Source: Thermaerobacter subterraneus DSM 13965
GTDB lineage: Bacteria > Bacillota > Sulfobacillia > Thermaerobacterales > Thermaerobacteraceae
NCBI RefSeq assembly: GCF_000183545.2
Contig: NZ_JH976535.1
Location: forward strand, 1,107,890-1,171,889
DNA: 64,000 nt
Reading direction: 5' to 3'
In this document: positions 1 through 8,444 of the stretch, in pieces
How positions within the stretch are numbered: the stretch's first letter is position 1
Layout: every line of letters starts with the position of its first letter
The notes under the pieces: model-generated
What the model was told of the DNA's origin: nothing
The model's database searches: none
Seen by the model: only the letters and a program-made list of their open reading frames with translations
Translations under genes and position numbers: made by a program

Positions 1-2
1 TG

Positions 3-704
3 ATTCGCCTGCAGTGCTACGAAGGGCTCGACGCTGCCTCCGCCCTGTACGAGTGGAACTACCCGCGCCAGCTGTTGCGGATCCGGATGCAGGAGGGGGA
101 CCGGCGGGACGCGGCCGAGCGGGAGGCCGAGATCTTCTCCCCGGAGTTTCTGCTCAAGCGGCCGCTGCTCGACGCCATCACCCGGGAAGACCGGGCGCCG
201 GTGCTCCTCATCGACGAGGTCGACCGGGCCGACGAGGAGTTCGAAGCCTTCCTGCTGGAGGTGCTGGCCGACTTCCAGGTCACCATTCCCGAGCTGGGCA
301 CGATCCGGGCGCGGCACCGGCCCTTTGTCGTCCTCACCTCCAACCGGGTGCGGGAGCTGTCGGAGGCCTTGCGGCGACGCTGCCTGTACCTGTGGATCGG
401 CTATCCCGACTTCGCCAAGGAGACGCGGATCGTGGAGGCCCGCCTGCCCGGCATCAACCGGCGGCTGGCCGAGCAGATCGTGCGGTTCATCCAGCGGCTC
501 CGCACCCTCGGGTTGAACAAGCCGCCGGGGGTGGCCGAGACCCTGGACTGGGCCCGGGCGCTGGTGGCCCTGCACCGGGACGAGCTGGACGAGGAGACGG
601 TGGAGGCGACCCTGGGCTGCGTCCTCAAGCACGTGGAAGACGTGGAGCGGCTGGGCCGGGGGGAGCTGCAGAAGATCCTGGCCTCGGTGCGGGGCGAGCC
701 CTAG
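3..704 (+). CDS. CoxD/MoxR-type AAA+ ATPase, 5' partial
   Basis: The reading frame is open from the window edge, so the N-terminus and Walker A are missing. The visible 233 residues hold a Walker B (VLLIDEVDRA, about residues 66-75), sensor 1 (VVLTSNRVREL, about 108-118) and an arginine-finger stretch (RRRCLYLWIGYPD). The upstream part (YEGLDAASALYEWNYPRQLL) is typical of CoxD-like MoxR ATPases, which in CO-oxidising bacteria help insert copper and sulfur into the CO dehydrogenase active site. The XdhC-family gene that follows and the coxMSL genes at the other end of the window fit this role. A general MoxR chaperone is the alternative; the frame and AAA+ fold are certain. Confidence 0.85.
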   Translation: MRLQCYEGLDAASALYEWNYPRQLLRIRMQEGDRRDAAEREAEIFSPEFLLKRPLLDAITREDRAPVLLIDEVDRADEEFEAFLLEVLADFQVTIPELGTIRARHRPFVVLTSNRVRELSEALRRRCLYLWIGYPDFAKETRIVEARLPGINRRLAEQIVRFIQRLRTLGLNKPPGVAETLDWARALVALHRDELDEETVEATLGCVLKHVEDVERLGRGELQKILASVRGEP

Positions 705-843
705 GCCCGCGTTGAGGGCGCTGTGGGGGCCGGCGCCGGGTGAGCACCGGTTTCCCGGCGCCGGGGGCGATGCCGGGCGGCGCGGTGGGTACGGAGCGTG
801 GTACGCGAGGGCGTTCGGGAGAGTCCGGGAGAGGGGTGGAACC

Positions 844-2190
844 ATGGAGGCGGTGACGGCAGCCATCCTGGCGGCCCTGGAGGAGGGCCGGGCGGGTGCG
901 GTGGCGACCATCACCCGGGCGCGGGGGTCCACCTACCGGCGGGAAGGGGCCCGGATGTGGATCCCCGCTGCGGGCGAGCCGGTGGGCAGCCTGAGCGGCG
1001 GCTGCCTGGAGGGCGACGTCTTGGCCGTGGCGGCGGAGGTCATCGCCACGGGGCGACCCCGGCGGGTCGGGTACGATATGACGGCCGACGACGATGCCGT
1101 CTGGGGCCTGGGTCTGGGCTGCAACGGGGCGGTCGACGTGCTGGTCGAGCCGCTGCACCCCGGGCACGGGCAGGTGCTCCGCTGGCGGGAGCAGGGGCAT
1201 CGCCTGGCCGTGGTGGTGCCCCTGCCGCCCCTGGAGCCCCGGGACCCGGCGGGGGCCGAGCCGGCAGCGGGCACCGCGGGCCGTTCGGACGCGAGCGGGG
1301 TGGTGGCCGGCTGCGCGACGGCGTGGCCGGGCGAGGGGGACGGCGTCTCCCCCGGGGCCGGTGCCGGCGCTGCCCCGGGAGCTCCGCTGCCCGGGACGGC
1401 GGCGGAGGGCGGGACGGAGACCGGCGCGGCGGGGGCCCGCGGGACCGGCCGCCCGGCAGGGGGCGGGGCCGGCCGGTTCGTCCCCCGCCGGCAGCTGGTG
1501 GTGTGGGCGGGCGGTGGCAGCGAAGGCTCCCTGGGCTCGCCGGAGCGGGACGCCTACTGCGCCGCCGCGGCCCGCCAGTGGCTGGCCGCCGGCCGCACGG
1601 GCACCCTGGCCGTGCCCGGGGAGGGCGAGTTCTTCATCGAGGTCGTGCTGCCGCCGCCGGTCCTCCTGGTCTGCGGGGCCGGGCACGACGCGGTGCCCGT
1701 GGTGGAGGCGGCGGCGCCCCTGGGCTACGACGTGGTGGTGGCGGACAGCCGGCCGGCCTTCGCCCGGCACGACAGGTTCCCCCGGGCACGGCGGGTGGTG
1801 CGCACCCACCCCGAGGACTTGCGGCGCCACGTCACCCTGGACGACCGCACCTTCGTGGTCATCATGACCCATAACTTTTTGCAGGACGCGGGCTTTCTCG
1901 AGGCCGTTCTGAACAGCCCGGTGCGGTATATTGGCCTTCTGGGCCCCCGCCACCGGGCGGAGCGGCTTTTTGACGAACTTCGCCGGCGCGGGATCGAGCC
2001 GGCGGAAGAACAACTGGCCCGGATCCATGCCCCCGTGGGGCTTGACACCGGGGGCGAGACGCCCGAGGAGATCGCCTGCAGCCTGCTGGCGGAGGTGCAG
2101 GCGGTGCGGTACGGCCGGAAGGGCGGGTTCCTCCGCGACCGGCCGGGCCCCATTCACCCCCGGGCCGAGGAGGAGCGAGCACGAGGATGA
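844..2190 (+). CDS. XdhC/CoxI family molybdoenzyme maturation factor
   Basis: A 448-residue protein with the XdhC_CoxI domain at the N-terminus (GSLSGGCLEG at about residue 48) and a Rossmann-type XdhC_C domain near the C-terminus (VLLVCGAGHDAVPV about 273, YIGLLGPRHR about 361). Family members bind molybdenum cofactor and assist its sulfuration and insertion into xanthine dehydrogenase or CO dehydrogenase. A Gly/Ala/Pro-rich linker of roughly 85 residues splits the two domains, an odd but locally common style. The ATG at 844 follows a GAGGGGTGG-like ribosome site; longer in-frame starts give only low-complexity sequence. Its stop overlaps the next start by four bases (ATGA), implying coupled translation with psuG. 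This could be the CoxF-like partner of the coxI gene at 61 kb. Confidence 0.85.
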   Translation: MEAVTAAILAALEEGRAGAVATITRARGSTYRREGARMWIPAAGEPVGSLSGGCLEGDVLAVAAEVIATGRPRRVGYDMTADDDAVWGLGLGCNGAVDVLVEPLHPGHGQVLRWREQGHRLAVVVPLPPLEPRDPAGAEPAAGTAGRSDASGVVAGCATAWPGEGDGVSPGAGAGAAPGAPLPGTAAEGGTETGAAGARGTGRPAGGGAGRFVPRRQLVVWAGGGSEGSLGSPERDAYCAAAARQWLAAGRTGTLAVPGEGEFFIEVVLPPPVLLVCGAGHDAVPVVEAAAPLGYDVVVADSRPAFARHDRFPRARRVVRTHPEDLRRHVTLDDRTFVVIMTHNFLQDAGFLEAVLNSPVRYIGLLGPRHRAERLFDELRRRGIEPAEEQLARIHAPVGLDTGGETPEEIACSLLAEVQAVRYGRKGGFLRDRPGPIHPRAEEERARG

Positions 2191-3335
2191 CGTCCCAGAC
2201 CCGGTCCCAGACCCCGTCCCAGGCCGGGGCGTCCCCGGCAAGAGAGGAGGGTCCCGGCGGCCCGGTGGCCCCGGCCGGACCCGCGGCGCCACCCGCCCCT
2301 TTCCGGAGCGGGACTCGCACCGGGCTCCAGGGCGGGTTCCCCCCGGGTTCCCCACCGCCCCGGTTCCACCTGGGGGACGAGGTGCGGGAGGCGCTCAGCC
2401 GGGGCCGGCCGGTGGTGGCCCTGGAGTCGACCATCATCGCCCACGGTTTTCCCTATCCTGACAACCTGGAGATGGCCCTGGCGGTGGAAGAGGAGGTCCG
2501 GCGGGCGGGTGCGGTCCCGGCCACGGTGGCGATCCTCGACGGCTGCCTGCGGGTGGGGTTGAACCGGGCGGAACTGGAGCGGGTGGCCCGGAGCCCCGAC
2601 CTGCCCAAGGCGTCCATCCGGGACTTGCCGGTGCTGTGCGCCCTTGGGCGCAGCGCCGCCACCACCGTCGCGTCGACGGCCCAGGTGGCGGCCTGGGCGG
2701 GCATCGACGTGTTCGTCACGGGCGGCCTGGGCGGGGTCCACCGCGGCTGGGGACAGACCCTGGACATCTCGGCCGACCTGCCGGCCCTGGCCCGGCTGTC
2801 CCTGGTGGTGGTGTCGGCGGGGGCCAAGACGGTGCTGGACGTGGCGGCGACCCTGGAGTACCTGGAAACCCACGGCGTCACGGTGCTGGGCTACGGGACC
2901 AGCGAGTTTCCGGGCTTCTACCTGCGCTCGACGGGGTTGCCCGTCGACGCCCGTATCGACTCCCCGGACGATGCGGCGGCGGTGCTACGGGCCCGGCGGG
3001 CTCTTGGGCTCCCGGGTGCCGTGGTGGTGGCCAATCCCATTCCCTCCGCCGACGCCGTGGACGAGGCGGAGTTCAACCGGTGGCTGGCCCAGGCCGAGGC
3101 CGACCTGGCGGCCGAGGGGGTGAAGGGCAAGGCGGTCACGCCCTTCCTGCTGGCCCGGCTCCACGCCCTGAGCGGGGGGCGGACGGTGGCCGCCAACCGG
3201 GCCCTGGTGTTGAACAATGCCCGGCTGGGCGCGGCCATCGCCCGCAGCCTGTGCGGGCTGTCGCCTTCCCCGGCCGCCTCCGGACCGGAAGAACCGGCCG
3301 CCCGGGGGCGGGGAGGGCGCCCGGTACTGCGGTGA
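2187..3335 (+). CDS. psuG: Pseudouridine-5'-phosphate glycosidase
   Basis: Cleaves pseudouridine 5'-phosphate reversibly to uracil and ribose 5-phosphate. Family landmarks are clear: the Glu-containing ALESTIIAHG, the metal-binding region HRGWGQTLDISADL, and SAGAKTVLD with the lysine that in Escherichia coli PsuG forms the Schiff base with the sugar. The core (about residues 55-350) matches the usual length near 300; the first 55 residues are a Pro/Gly-rich extension. The ATG at 2187 overlaps the xdhC stop, and the 3' end overlaps the kinase start, so the operon is tightly coupled. The start could lie inside the extension, but no better ribosome site stood out. Confidence 0.93.
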   Translation: MTSQTRSQTPSQAGASPAREEGPGGPVAPAGPAAPPAPFRSGTRTGLQGGFPPGSPPPRFHLGDEVREALSRGRPVVALESTIIAHGFPYPDNLEMALAVEEEVRRAGAVPATVAILDGCLRVGLNRAELERVARSPDLPKASIRDLPVLCALGRSAATTVASTAQVAAWAGIDVFVTGGLGGVHRGWGQTLDISADLPALARLSLVVVSAGAKTVLDVAATLEYLETHGVTVLGYGTSEFPGFYLRSTGLPVDARIDSPDDAAAVLRARRALGLPGAVVVANPIPSADAVDEAEFNRWLAQAEADLAAEGVKGKAVTPFLLARLHALSGGRTVAANRALVLNNARLGAAIARSLCGLSPSPAASGPEEPAARGRGGRPVLR

Positions 3336-4417
3336 GCACCATGGACAGAAGGCGTCCAGGGCCGGACATCACGGGGGTGCCGCCCGCCGGCATGGCGGGC
3401 GGCCGGCCGTCAGGACGCCCGTTGCCGCCGGCGGGGCGCCCCGTTCTTCCGATCCGGCGGGAGGGGCCCGTGGTGGTGGCCGGTGACCTGGTGCTGGACC
3501 TGGTGGTCCAGGTTCCGGAGCGGCTGCACCGCGGCAGTGACACCTGGGGCGCCCTGCACCCCCGCCAGGGCGGCTCGGTGGCCAACACCGCCGCCTGGCT
3601 GGCCCGGTTGGGGGTACCCGTGGTGTTTTGCGGCAGGGTGGGCCGGGATCCGCTGGGCCACGCCCTGGTTGTCGCCCTGGAGGCCGAGGGCGTGGAGGTC
3701 CGGGCCGTCCCGGACGACCAGGCGCCCACGGGTGTCATCCTGGCGCTGGTGGGACCGGACGGGGAGAAGTCCATGGTGATCGGCCCGGGGGCCAACCACC
3801 GCCTGGAGGCGGGCGACCTGCCGCCCGGCCTGGTGGAGGGGGCCGGCCTCTGCTACCTCACCGGCTACTCCTTCTTCTGGGAAGATGCCCGGGATGCCGC
3901 CCGGGCGGTGATGGCGCGGGCGCTGGAGGCAGGGGTGCCCGTGGCCGTCGACGCCTCGTCGGCGGCGCTCCTTGCCCGCCAGGGAGCCGAGGGGGTGCTG
4001 CAACAGTGGCAGGGCGTCTCCATCCTCTTCGCCAATGAGGAGGAGGCGGCGCTGCTGGCGGGCGGTATTCCCGGGGATGAGGCGGCGGAGCGGCTTGGAG
4101 GGCTCCTTCCGGTGGTGGGGATCAAGGCCGGCCCGCGGGGCGCCTGGGGGGTGGCCTGGGGCCGGCGCTGGCGGGTCGAGGCGCTGCCCGTGCCGCGGGT
4201 TGTCGATACGACGGGCTGCGGCGATGCCTGGAATGCGGGCATGCTGGCCGGCCTCCGGGCGGGCCTTGATCCTGAGGCGGCCGCCCGGCTGGGGCGATTC
4301 GTGGCGGCCTGGGTGGCCCAGCGGCCGGGTGCCGTGCCGCCAGGCTGGACGGCGGCCGACAGGCAGGCGGCCTGGGATCACGCCCGCGAGCCCTCTGCCG
4401 GAGGAGGGAGGCCATGA
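3332..4417 (+). CDS. PfkB-family kinase, likely pseudouridine kinase
   Basis: A 361-residue ribokinase-fold sugar kinase. The N-terminal signature GGSVANTAAWLARLG and the C-terminal anion-hole and catalytic motif DTTGCGDAWNAG, with the base Asp, are intact. Its position directly after psuG suggests it phosphorylates pseudouridine to feed the glycosidase (PsuK role). GTG at 3332 overlaps the psuG stop (GTGA); an ATG at 3341 is the alternative. About 40 N-terminal residues are a Pro/Arg-rich extension before the first strand (VVVAGDLVLDLVVQ). Substrate is inferred from context only; another nucleoside or sugar is possible. Confidence 0.85.
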   Translation: MSTMDRRRPGPDITGVPPAGMAGGRPSGRPLPPAGRPVLPIRREGPVVVAGDLVLDLVVQVPERLHRGSDTWGALHPRQGGSVANTAAWLARLGVPVVFCGRVGRDPLGHALVVALEAEGVEVRAVPDDQAPTGVILALVGPDGEKSMVIGPGANHRLEAGDLPPGLVEGAGLCYLTGYSFFWEDARDAARAVMARALEAGVPVAVDASSAALLARQGAEGVLQQWQGVSILFANEEEAALLAGGIPGDEAAERLGGLLPVVGIKAGPRGAWGVAWGRRWRVEALPVPRVVDTTGCGDAWNAGMLAGLRAGLDPEAAARLGRFVAAWVAQRPGAVPPGWTAADRQAAWDHAREPSAGGGRP

Positions 4418-5667
4418 TGGAACCGGAAGGCGGGCCCGTCGAGCCGCAAGGCGGCTCCGTGGAACCACCGAGTGGCGCCAGGGCATGGCAAGGCGGGTGG
4501 GCTCCGTCGTCCTGTGCACCGGCCGCTGGTGCGCCTGGCGTCGAGTCCCGGCCGGCGGGGCGCCTGCCCGCTTCCCGCGCGGCCGTGGTGGTGGCGGGCA
4601 GCCTCAACATGGACCTGGTGGTGGTTTGCCGCCGCGCCCCCGAGCAGGGCGAGACCGTGTCCGGCGAGCGGTTCTTCACCGCCTGCGGCGGCAAGGGGGC
4701 GAACCAGGCCGTCGCGGCCGCCCGCCTCGGGGCGCCGGTGGCCATGCTGGGCTGTGTCGGGGACGATGCCTTCGGCGAGCAGCTGGTGGCCGCCCTCCGG
4801 GCCGAGGGCATCGACATCGCAGGGGTGCGGAGGGTACCGGGACCCAGCGGTGTGGCAGCCATCACCGTGGAAGCCGGCGGGGCCAACCGGATCGTGGTGG
4901 TTCCAGGGGCCAACGCCCGCTTCACGGAGCTGGACGCCGTGGCCCGCCGCTGCATCGCCTCCGCCCGGGTGCTGCTCCTGCAGCTGGAGTCGCCCCTGCC
5001 TCTGGTCGAACAGGCCGCCCGGGTGGCCCGGGCGGCGGGGGTGACGGTGATCCTGACGCCCGCTCCCGTTCCCCCCGATCCCCTACCCCCCGGCCTGCTG
5101 GAGGCGGTGGACTGGCTGGTGCCCAACGAGCATGAGCTGTGGGCGCTGGTTGGCGGGAAGGGCGGCCCGCCCGGCGCAGATTCCCCGGCGGAGCCTCCGG
5201 TCCCAGGGCCGGTGGGCGGTTCTTCCGTTCCCGGGGCCGGGCGGCCGGCGCCGGGCCCGGCGGCGGGGCCCGCGATGGGGGCAGCGGGACCGGCGGCGGG
5301 CCCCGGCGGGACCGGGGCGCTGGAAGCTGCGGCCCGCCGCCTGGGCGGGGGCCGGATCCACGTGGTGGTCACCCTGGGCGAGCGGGGCTGTCTCTACGTC
5401 CCGCCGGCGGGAGCGGCCCGGGCCATACCGGCGCTACCCGTCGCGGCGGTCGACACCACGGCGGCGGGGGACACTTTCGCCGGTGCTCTGGCGGTGGCCC
5501 TGGCGGAAGGACGGCCCGTCGAAGAAGCCCTGCGGTTCGCCACCCGGGCGGCGGGGATTTCCGTCACGCGGCCCGGCGCCCAGCCTTCCATGCCGTCCCG
5601 GGCGGAGGTGGAAGCGTGGCCCGGTCCCGGGAGCAGGGAGCCTGCCCCGCCGGTGCCGCCTCGCTGA
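4414..5667 (+). CDS. rbsK: Ribokinase-like PfkB carbohydrate kinase
   Basis: A 417-residue kinase with classical ribokinase motifs: GSLNMDLVVVC, GGKGANQAVAAARLG and DTTAAGDTFAGA carrying the catalytic Asp. Ribokinase makes ribose 5-phosphate from ribose. Alongside psuG/psuK it would complete a nucleoside-sugar salvage module, with ribose 5-phosphate as common product. It starts at an ATG overlapping the previous stop by four bases. Two low-complexity additions are notable: about 58 residues before the first strand and a Gly/Pro/Ala insertion of roughly 45 residues before the last ATP-binding part. Without them the length matches the usual 300-310. Substrate assignment rests on motif similarity. 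Confidence 0.85.
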   Translation: MMEPEGGPVEPQGGSVEPPSGARAWQGGWAPSSCAPAAGAPGVESRPAGRLPASRAAVVVAGSLNMDLVVVCRRAPEQGETVSGERFFTACGGKGANQAVAAARLGAPVAMLGCVGDDAFGEQLVAALRAEGIDIAGVRRVPGPSGVAAITVEAGGANRIVVVPGANARFTELDAVARRCIASARVLLLQLESPLPLVEQAARVARAAGVTVILTPAPVPPDPLPPGLLEAVDWLVPNEHELWALVGGKGGPPGADSPAEPPVPGPVGGSSVPGAGRPAPGPAAGPAMGAAGPAAGPGGTGALEAAARRLGGGRIHVVVTLGERGCLYVPPAGAARAIPALPVAAVDTTAAGDTFAGALAVALAEGRPVEEALRFATRAAGISVTRPGAQPSMPSRAEVEAWPGPGSREPAPPVPPR

Positions 5668-5786
5668 ACGAGGAGGCTCGCCGCATCCACCACCGCCCAT
5701 GGCGATCGTGGGGCGGCCGAGGGCCGAGCCCGCGGCGGGGCGAGAAGCCCGGCGGGAACCAAACGAGATGACAAGCCTGAACGGAA

Positions 5787-5817
5787 AAGGGGGCACGCCT
5801 GTCGGCGTGGCCCCCTT
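5787..5817 (+). terminator. Hairpin after the psuG-psuK-rbsK operon
   Basis: Two stacked stems (AAGGGGG with CCCCCTT and CACGCC with GGCGTG, one bulged G) about 120 bases after the rbsK stop. There is no clear T-run, so termination is inferred from position and stem strength. Confidence 0.45.
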
Positions 5818-6027
5818 CGCCTTACCGGTGACCACCGCTTGCTCGAGGCGGGGTCGCCTTCGGGATTGGCCGCGGGCGGGGCGGGTTGGCCGCCCGGATC
5901 CAACGTTCCGCCCGGGCGGGTAGCCCCGGTTTCGGCGTGCCCTGGGCGGGTTGCCGCCCGGGTTCGCCGTGGCAGGGTTTGGATACCTGCTTCTGCAGGG
6001 CGCTGTTGCTGCCTGCGGGTTGGCCCT
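5818..6027. other. GC-rich intergenic stretch with GGGCGG/CCGCCC palindromes
   Basis: No supported gene. At least three short inverted repeats of the form GGGCGG-gttg(g)-CCGCCC occur between 5870 and 5960, in similar sequence contexts (GGTTGGCCGCCCGG and GGTTGCCGCCCGGG). They could be small repetitive-extragenic-palindrome-like units or mRNA hairpins; nothing else was recognised. Confidence 0.35.
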
Positions 6028-6321
6028 TTACCGCTGCGCCGTCCCCGAACCGATGCGGATCTCCAGGTGCCCCCGGCCGGTAAGGCGGGCCGAGGGGGCC
6101 GGCTGGGCGCCGCCGCCACCGCCCGGGGCCGGATCCCCGCCACCGGAGCCCGGATCGCCGCCGCCGGGCAGGAGCTCCCGGCTTCCCGCCGGGATGCACC
6201 GCACCCCCACCTGGGCGCCGCAGGGCAGTTCGGGGCCCAGCTTGACGCCCGTCAGGGGCACCACAGGCAGCATCAGGCGGGAGGGGTGCTGGGGGCTGAG
6301 AACAGCTAGTGCGTTTCTTAC
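6028..6321 (-). pseudogene. C-terminal remnant of CocE/NonD-type hydrolase, left of the TnpB element
   Basis: On the minus strand the frame reads VRNALAVLSPQHPSRLMLPVVP and continues into Gly/Pro-rich sequence. The block HPSRLMLPV resembles the very end of X-Pro dipeptidyl-peptidase/CocE-like hydrolases. If the mobile element (6322-7767) is removed, this frame joins the fragment on the other side (7768-8330) in phase, reading LYLSTTA then VRNALAV. The expected C-terminal beta-sandwich is much longer, so the gene had probably lost sequence anyway. Family assignment is from remembered motifs. Confidence 0.55.
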
Positions 6322-6383
6322 CGTTTCTCGCCCAACGTCATCAAATCTTCGCATCCCCTCCCCTCCTCGGCCGGCTCGTTGCC

Positions 6384-6401
6384 TCAGAACAAATGTTCTG
6401 A
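6384..6401 (+). repeat. Left-end hairpin of the TnpB element
   Basis: TCAGAACA-AA-TGTTCTGA, a perfect 8-bp stem 62 bases inside the inferred left end. Such imperfect-free hairpins are the TnpA recognition structures in IS200/IS605 elements. Confidence 0.6.
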
Positions 6402-6436
6402 TACGCTGTCCTTGGATGATTTTGGGGGGCTTCCCC

Positions 6437-7705
6437 ATGCGTGTTTTGCAGGCGTACCGCTTCGCCCTCGACCCCACACCCCGCCAGGAACGGGCGCTGG
6501 CCTCCCACGTGGGCGCCCGCCGCTTCGCCTTCAACTGGGGCCTGGCCCTGGTGAAGGAGCGCCTGGACGCCTGCGCTCGGGGCGACGACGTGGAAGTGCC
6601 ATGGACCCTTTCCGCCCTGAGACGGGAGTGGAACCGGCAAAAGCACGTCGTCGCCCCCTGGTGGCGGGAGAACTCGAAGGAGGCCTACTCCTCCGGCCTG
6701 GACGGGCTGGTCCGGGCCCTTCAGAACTGGTCAAAAAGCCGCAAGGGTGAACGCAAGGGCCGCCGGGTGGGGTTCCCCCGGTTTCGGAAGAAGGGCCGGG
6801 GGCGGGAGTCGGTGCGGTTCACCACCGGCGCGATCCGGGTGGACGACAAGAGCCACGTCGTCCTGCCCCGGATCGGGCGGGTCAAGATCCACGAGCCGAC
6901 CACGGCCCTGCTCCGGCGCATCGAAGCGGGAACGGCCCGCATCCTCTCGGCCACGGTGTCGCGGGAAGGCGGCCGGTGGTTCGTCAGCTTCACCTGCGAG
7001 GTGGAGCGACCGCCGGGACGCCCCCGGTTCCCCTGGAGGGTCGTCGGCGTCGATGCGGGCGTCAAGCACCTGGCGGTGCTCTCCACCGGCGAGGTCTGCC
7101 CCAATCCCCGAGCGCTGGAGAAGAACCTGAAACAACTGGCCCGGTGGAACCGCGCCCTGGCCCGCCGGCAGAAGGGCAGCCGGGGGTGGCGAAAGGCCCG
7201 CCGCCGGCTGGCCCGGCTCCATGGGCGGGTCCGGAACATCCGCCAGGACGCGCTTCACAAGCTGACGCACCACCTAGCGAGCACCTATGGCGTGGTGGTC
7301 GTCGAACAGCTGAACGTGGCGGGCATGCTGAAGAACCGGCGGCTGGCCCGGGCGCTGGCCGATGCGGCCCTGGCGGAGATCCGCCGTCAGCTCAGGTATA
7401 AGTGTGCCTGGCACGGGGCGGTCCTAGTCGAATCACCGCCCTTCTATCCCAGCAGCAAACGTTGTTCCCGGTGCGGTGCGATCAAGCCGTCGCTGCCGCT
7501 TTCGCAGCGTGTTTTCCGCTGTGAGGAATGCGGGCTCGTGCTCGACCGGGACGAAAACGCGGCCCGAAATCTCGCGACCCTGGTGGCCGCCGTCGCCGGG
7601 AGTGGCCCGGAGACGTTAAACGCCCGTGGACGGGACGGAAGACCTGCCCTCCGGCAGGCGGTCCCGGAGGAAACGGGAAGCCGGCGCCGGCTCATCGCTG
7701 GGTAA
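6437..7705 (+). CDS. tnpB: TnpB RNA-guided nuclease (IS605 OrfB family)
   Basis: A full-length, 422-residue TnpB. All RuvC catalytic residues appear present: Asp in VVGVDAGVKHL (about 205), Glu in VVVVEQLNV (about 289) and Asp in LDRDENAARN (about 371). The zinc finger is CSRCG (about 344) followed by CEECG. The N-terminus MRVLQAYRFALDPTPRQE is a typical start, preceded by GGGGGG. TnpB proteins cut DNA next to a short motif, guided by an RNA read from the right end of their own element, and help retain the transposon. The ORF looks intact, unlike the host gene around it. The protein is highly basic in its wedge region (RKGERKGRRVGFPRFRKKG). Confidence 0.95.
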   Translation: MRVLQAYRFALDPTPRQERALASHVGARRFAFNWGLALVKERLDACARGDDVEVPWTLSALRREWNRQKHVVAPWWRENSKEAYSSGLDGLVRALQNWSKSRKGERKGRRVGFPRFRKKGRGRESVRFTTGAIRVDDKSHVVLPRIGRVKIHEPTTALLRRIEAGTARILSATVSREGGRWFVSFTCEVERPPGRPRFPWRVVGVDAGVKHLAVLSTGEVCPNPRALEKNLKQLARWNRALARRQKGSRGWRKARRRLARLHGRVRNIRQDALHKLTHHLASTYGVVVVEQLNVAGMLKNRRLARALADAALAEIRRQLRYKCAWHGAVLVESPPFYPSSKRCSRCGAIKPSLPLSQRVFRCEECGLVLDRDENAARNLATLVAAVAGSGPETLNARGRDGRPALRQAVPEETGSRRRLIAG

Positions 7706-7767
7706 GACCGGCACCGTCGATCCGTGAGGGTCGACTGCCTGAAACAGATGACGATGTTTCAGGTAAC
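7560..7767 (+). ncRNA. Candidate omega RNA (right-end guide RNA) of TnpB
   Basis: In characterised TnpB systems the guide RNA overlaps the 3' end of tnpB, runs to the element's right end, and takes its guide from the flanking DNA. Here 62 bases follow the tnpB stop and contain two hairpins: GTCGA/TCGAC (7716-7735) and CCTGAAAC/GTTTCAGG (7738-7763). The 5' limit is a guess. The resident guide would begin at 7768 with GGCCGTGGTCGACAGG from the hydrolase remnant. Confidence 0.45.
7738..7763 (+). repeat. Right-end hairpin of the TnpB element
   Basis: CCTGAAAC and GTTTCAGG form a perfect 8-bp stem with a 10-base loop, ending four bases before the inferred right boundary. Confidence 0.6.
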
Positions 7768-8330
7768 GGCCGTGGTCGACAGGTAGAGGGTGGCCGTGAT
7801 GGGTCCGGTGATGAGCATGGGCCGGTCAAAGGGCTTGCTGCGGTATTCCACCTCATCGGGCAGGTGGGCGGTGGTCAGGGGCGGGCCCGCCGACGGCCCC
7901 AGCTGGTAGCTCCAGGACTGGCGGCCGGGGCCGGAGAGGTAGCGGGCCGGTTCTTCCGGCGCGGCGGGGTGGTGGAGAGGCTCCCGTCCCCGTGCAGGTA
8001 CCAGCTGGTCCAGCGGGTATCCTCCAGAGGGAAGGTGCGGGAGACCTTCCGGCCGTTGGAGGCCAGCACGCCGCCCTGGCGGTGCATCTCCAGCAGGGTG
8101 ACCACCGAGGTTCGCTTCTGGCTCAGGGTGCCGAATCCGCCGTCGACCCCGCGCAGCCAGTGGTCCATCCATGCCAGCCGGTCCTTCCAGATCTCGGGCG
8201 GGTCCATCTGGGTGCCGTGCACGCCGTTGGTCAGGACCAGGCGCTTGGGCACGCCCTGCACCGCCTCCCACAGGTGGGCCGGCCCGCGGGGGCCCGTCTG
8301 CTCGTCCTGGCAGGTTCTCCTATCCTCGAG
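7768..8330 (-). pseudogene. CocE/NonD-type hydrolase remnant, right of the TnpB element
   Basis: Minus-strand fragments read QDEQTGPRGPAHLWEAV, LVLTNGVHGT and PEIWKDRLAWMDHWLRG, then, after a one-base shift near 7965, RYLSGPGRQSWSYQLGPSAG and MLITGPITATLYLSTTA. This order resembles the end of the alpha/beta-hydrolase core and the start of the beta-sandwich domain of CocE-like esterases. The catalytic N-terminal half is absent and the 3' part is cut by the TnpB element. It is therefore a decayed gene, with a 5' deletion, a frameshift and an insertion. Confidence 0.65.
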
Positions 8331-8444
8331 GGGACACTGGCAGAGACCGCGGGTCACCAAGGGGCGGGCCCGGGGGCCTGGGACCCCCGGGCCCGGCTGC
8401 AAATGGTGCCTCGCCTTGATTCCGTTTCACCTCGACGCTTTCAC

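Larger units (their letters stand above)
6322..7767 (+). mobile_element. TnpB-only IS200/IS605-type element (IS1341-like)
   Basis: Boundaries were inferred by rejoining the split hydrolase frame. The left flank ends in TTAC (6318-6321), the target tetranucleotide known for IS608, and the element ends in GGTAAC at 7762-7767. One base of ambiguity exists because both edges carry C. Subterminal hairpins occur at both ends (6384-6401 and 7738-7763), as expected for this family, which moves as single-stranded DNA. There is no tnpA, so movement would need a TnpA supplied elsewhere. The only gene is tnpB. Confidence 0.7.

Noticed and set aside
5870-5960. Repeated GGGCGG/CCGCCC units as a CRISPR-like array
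   Set aside because: Units are short palindromes without constant-length spacers, and no cas genes are present.
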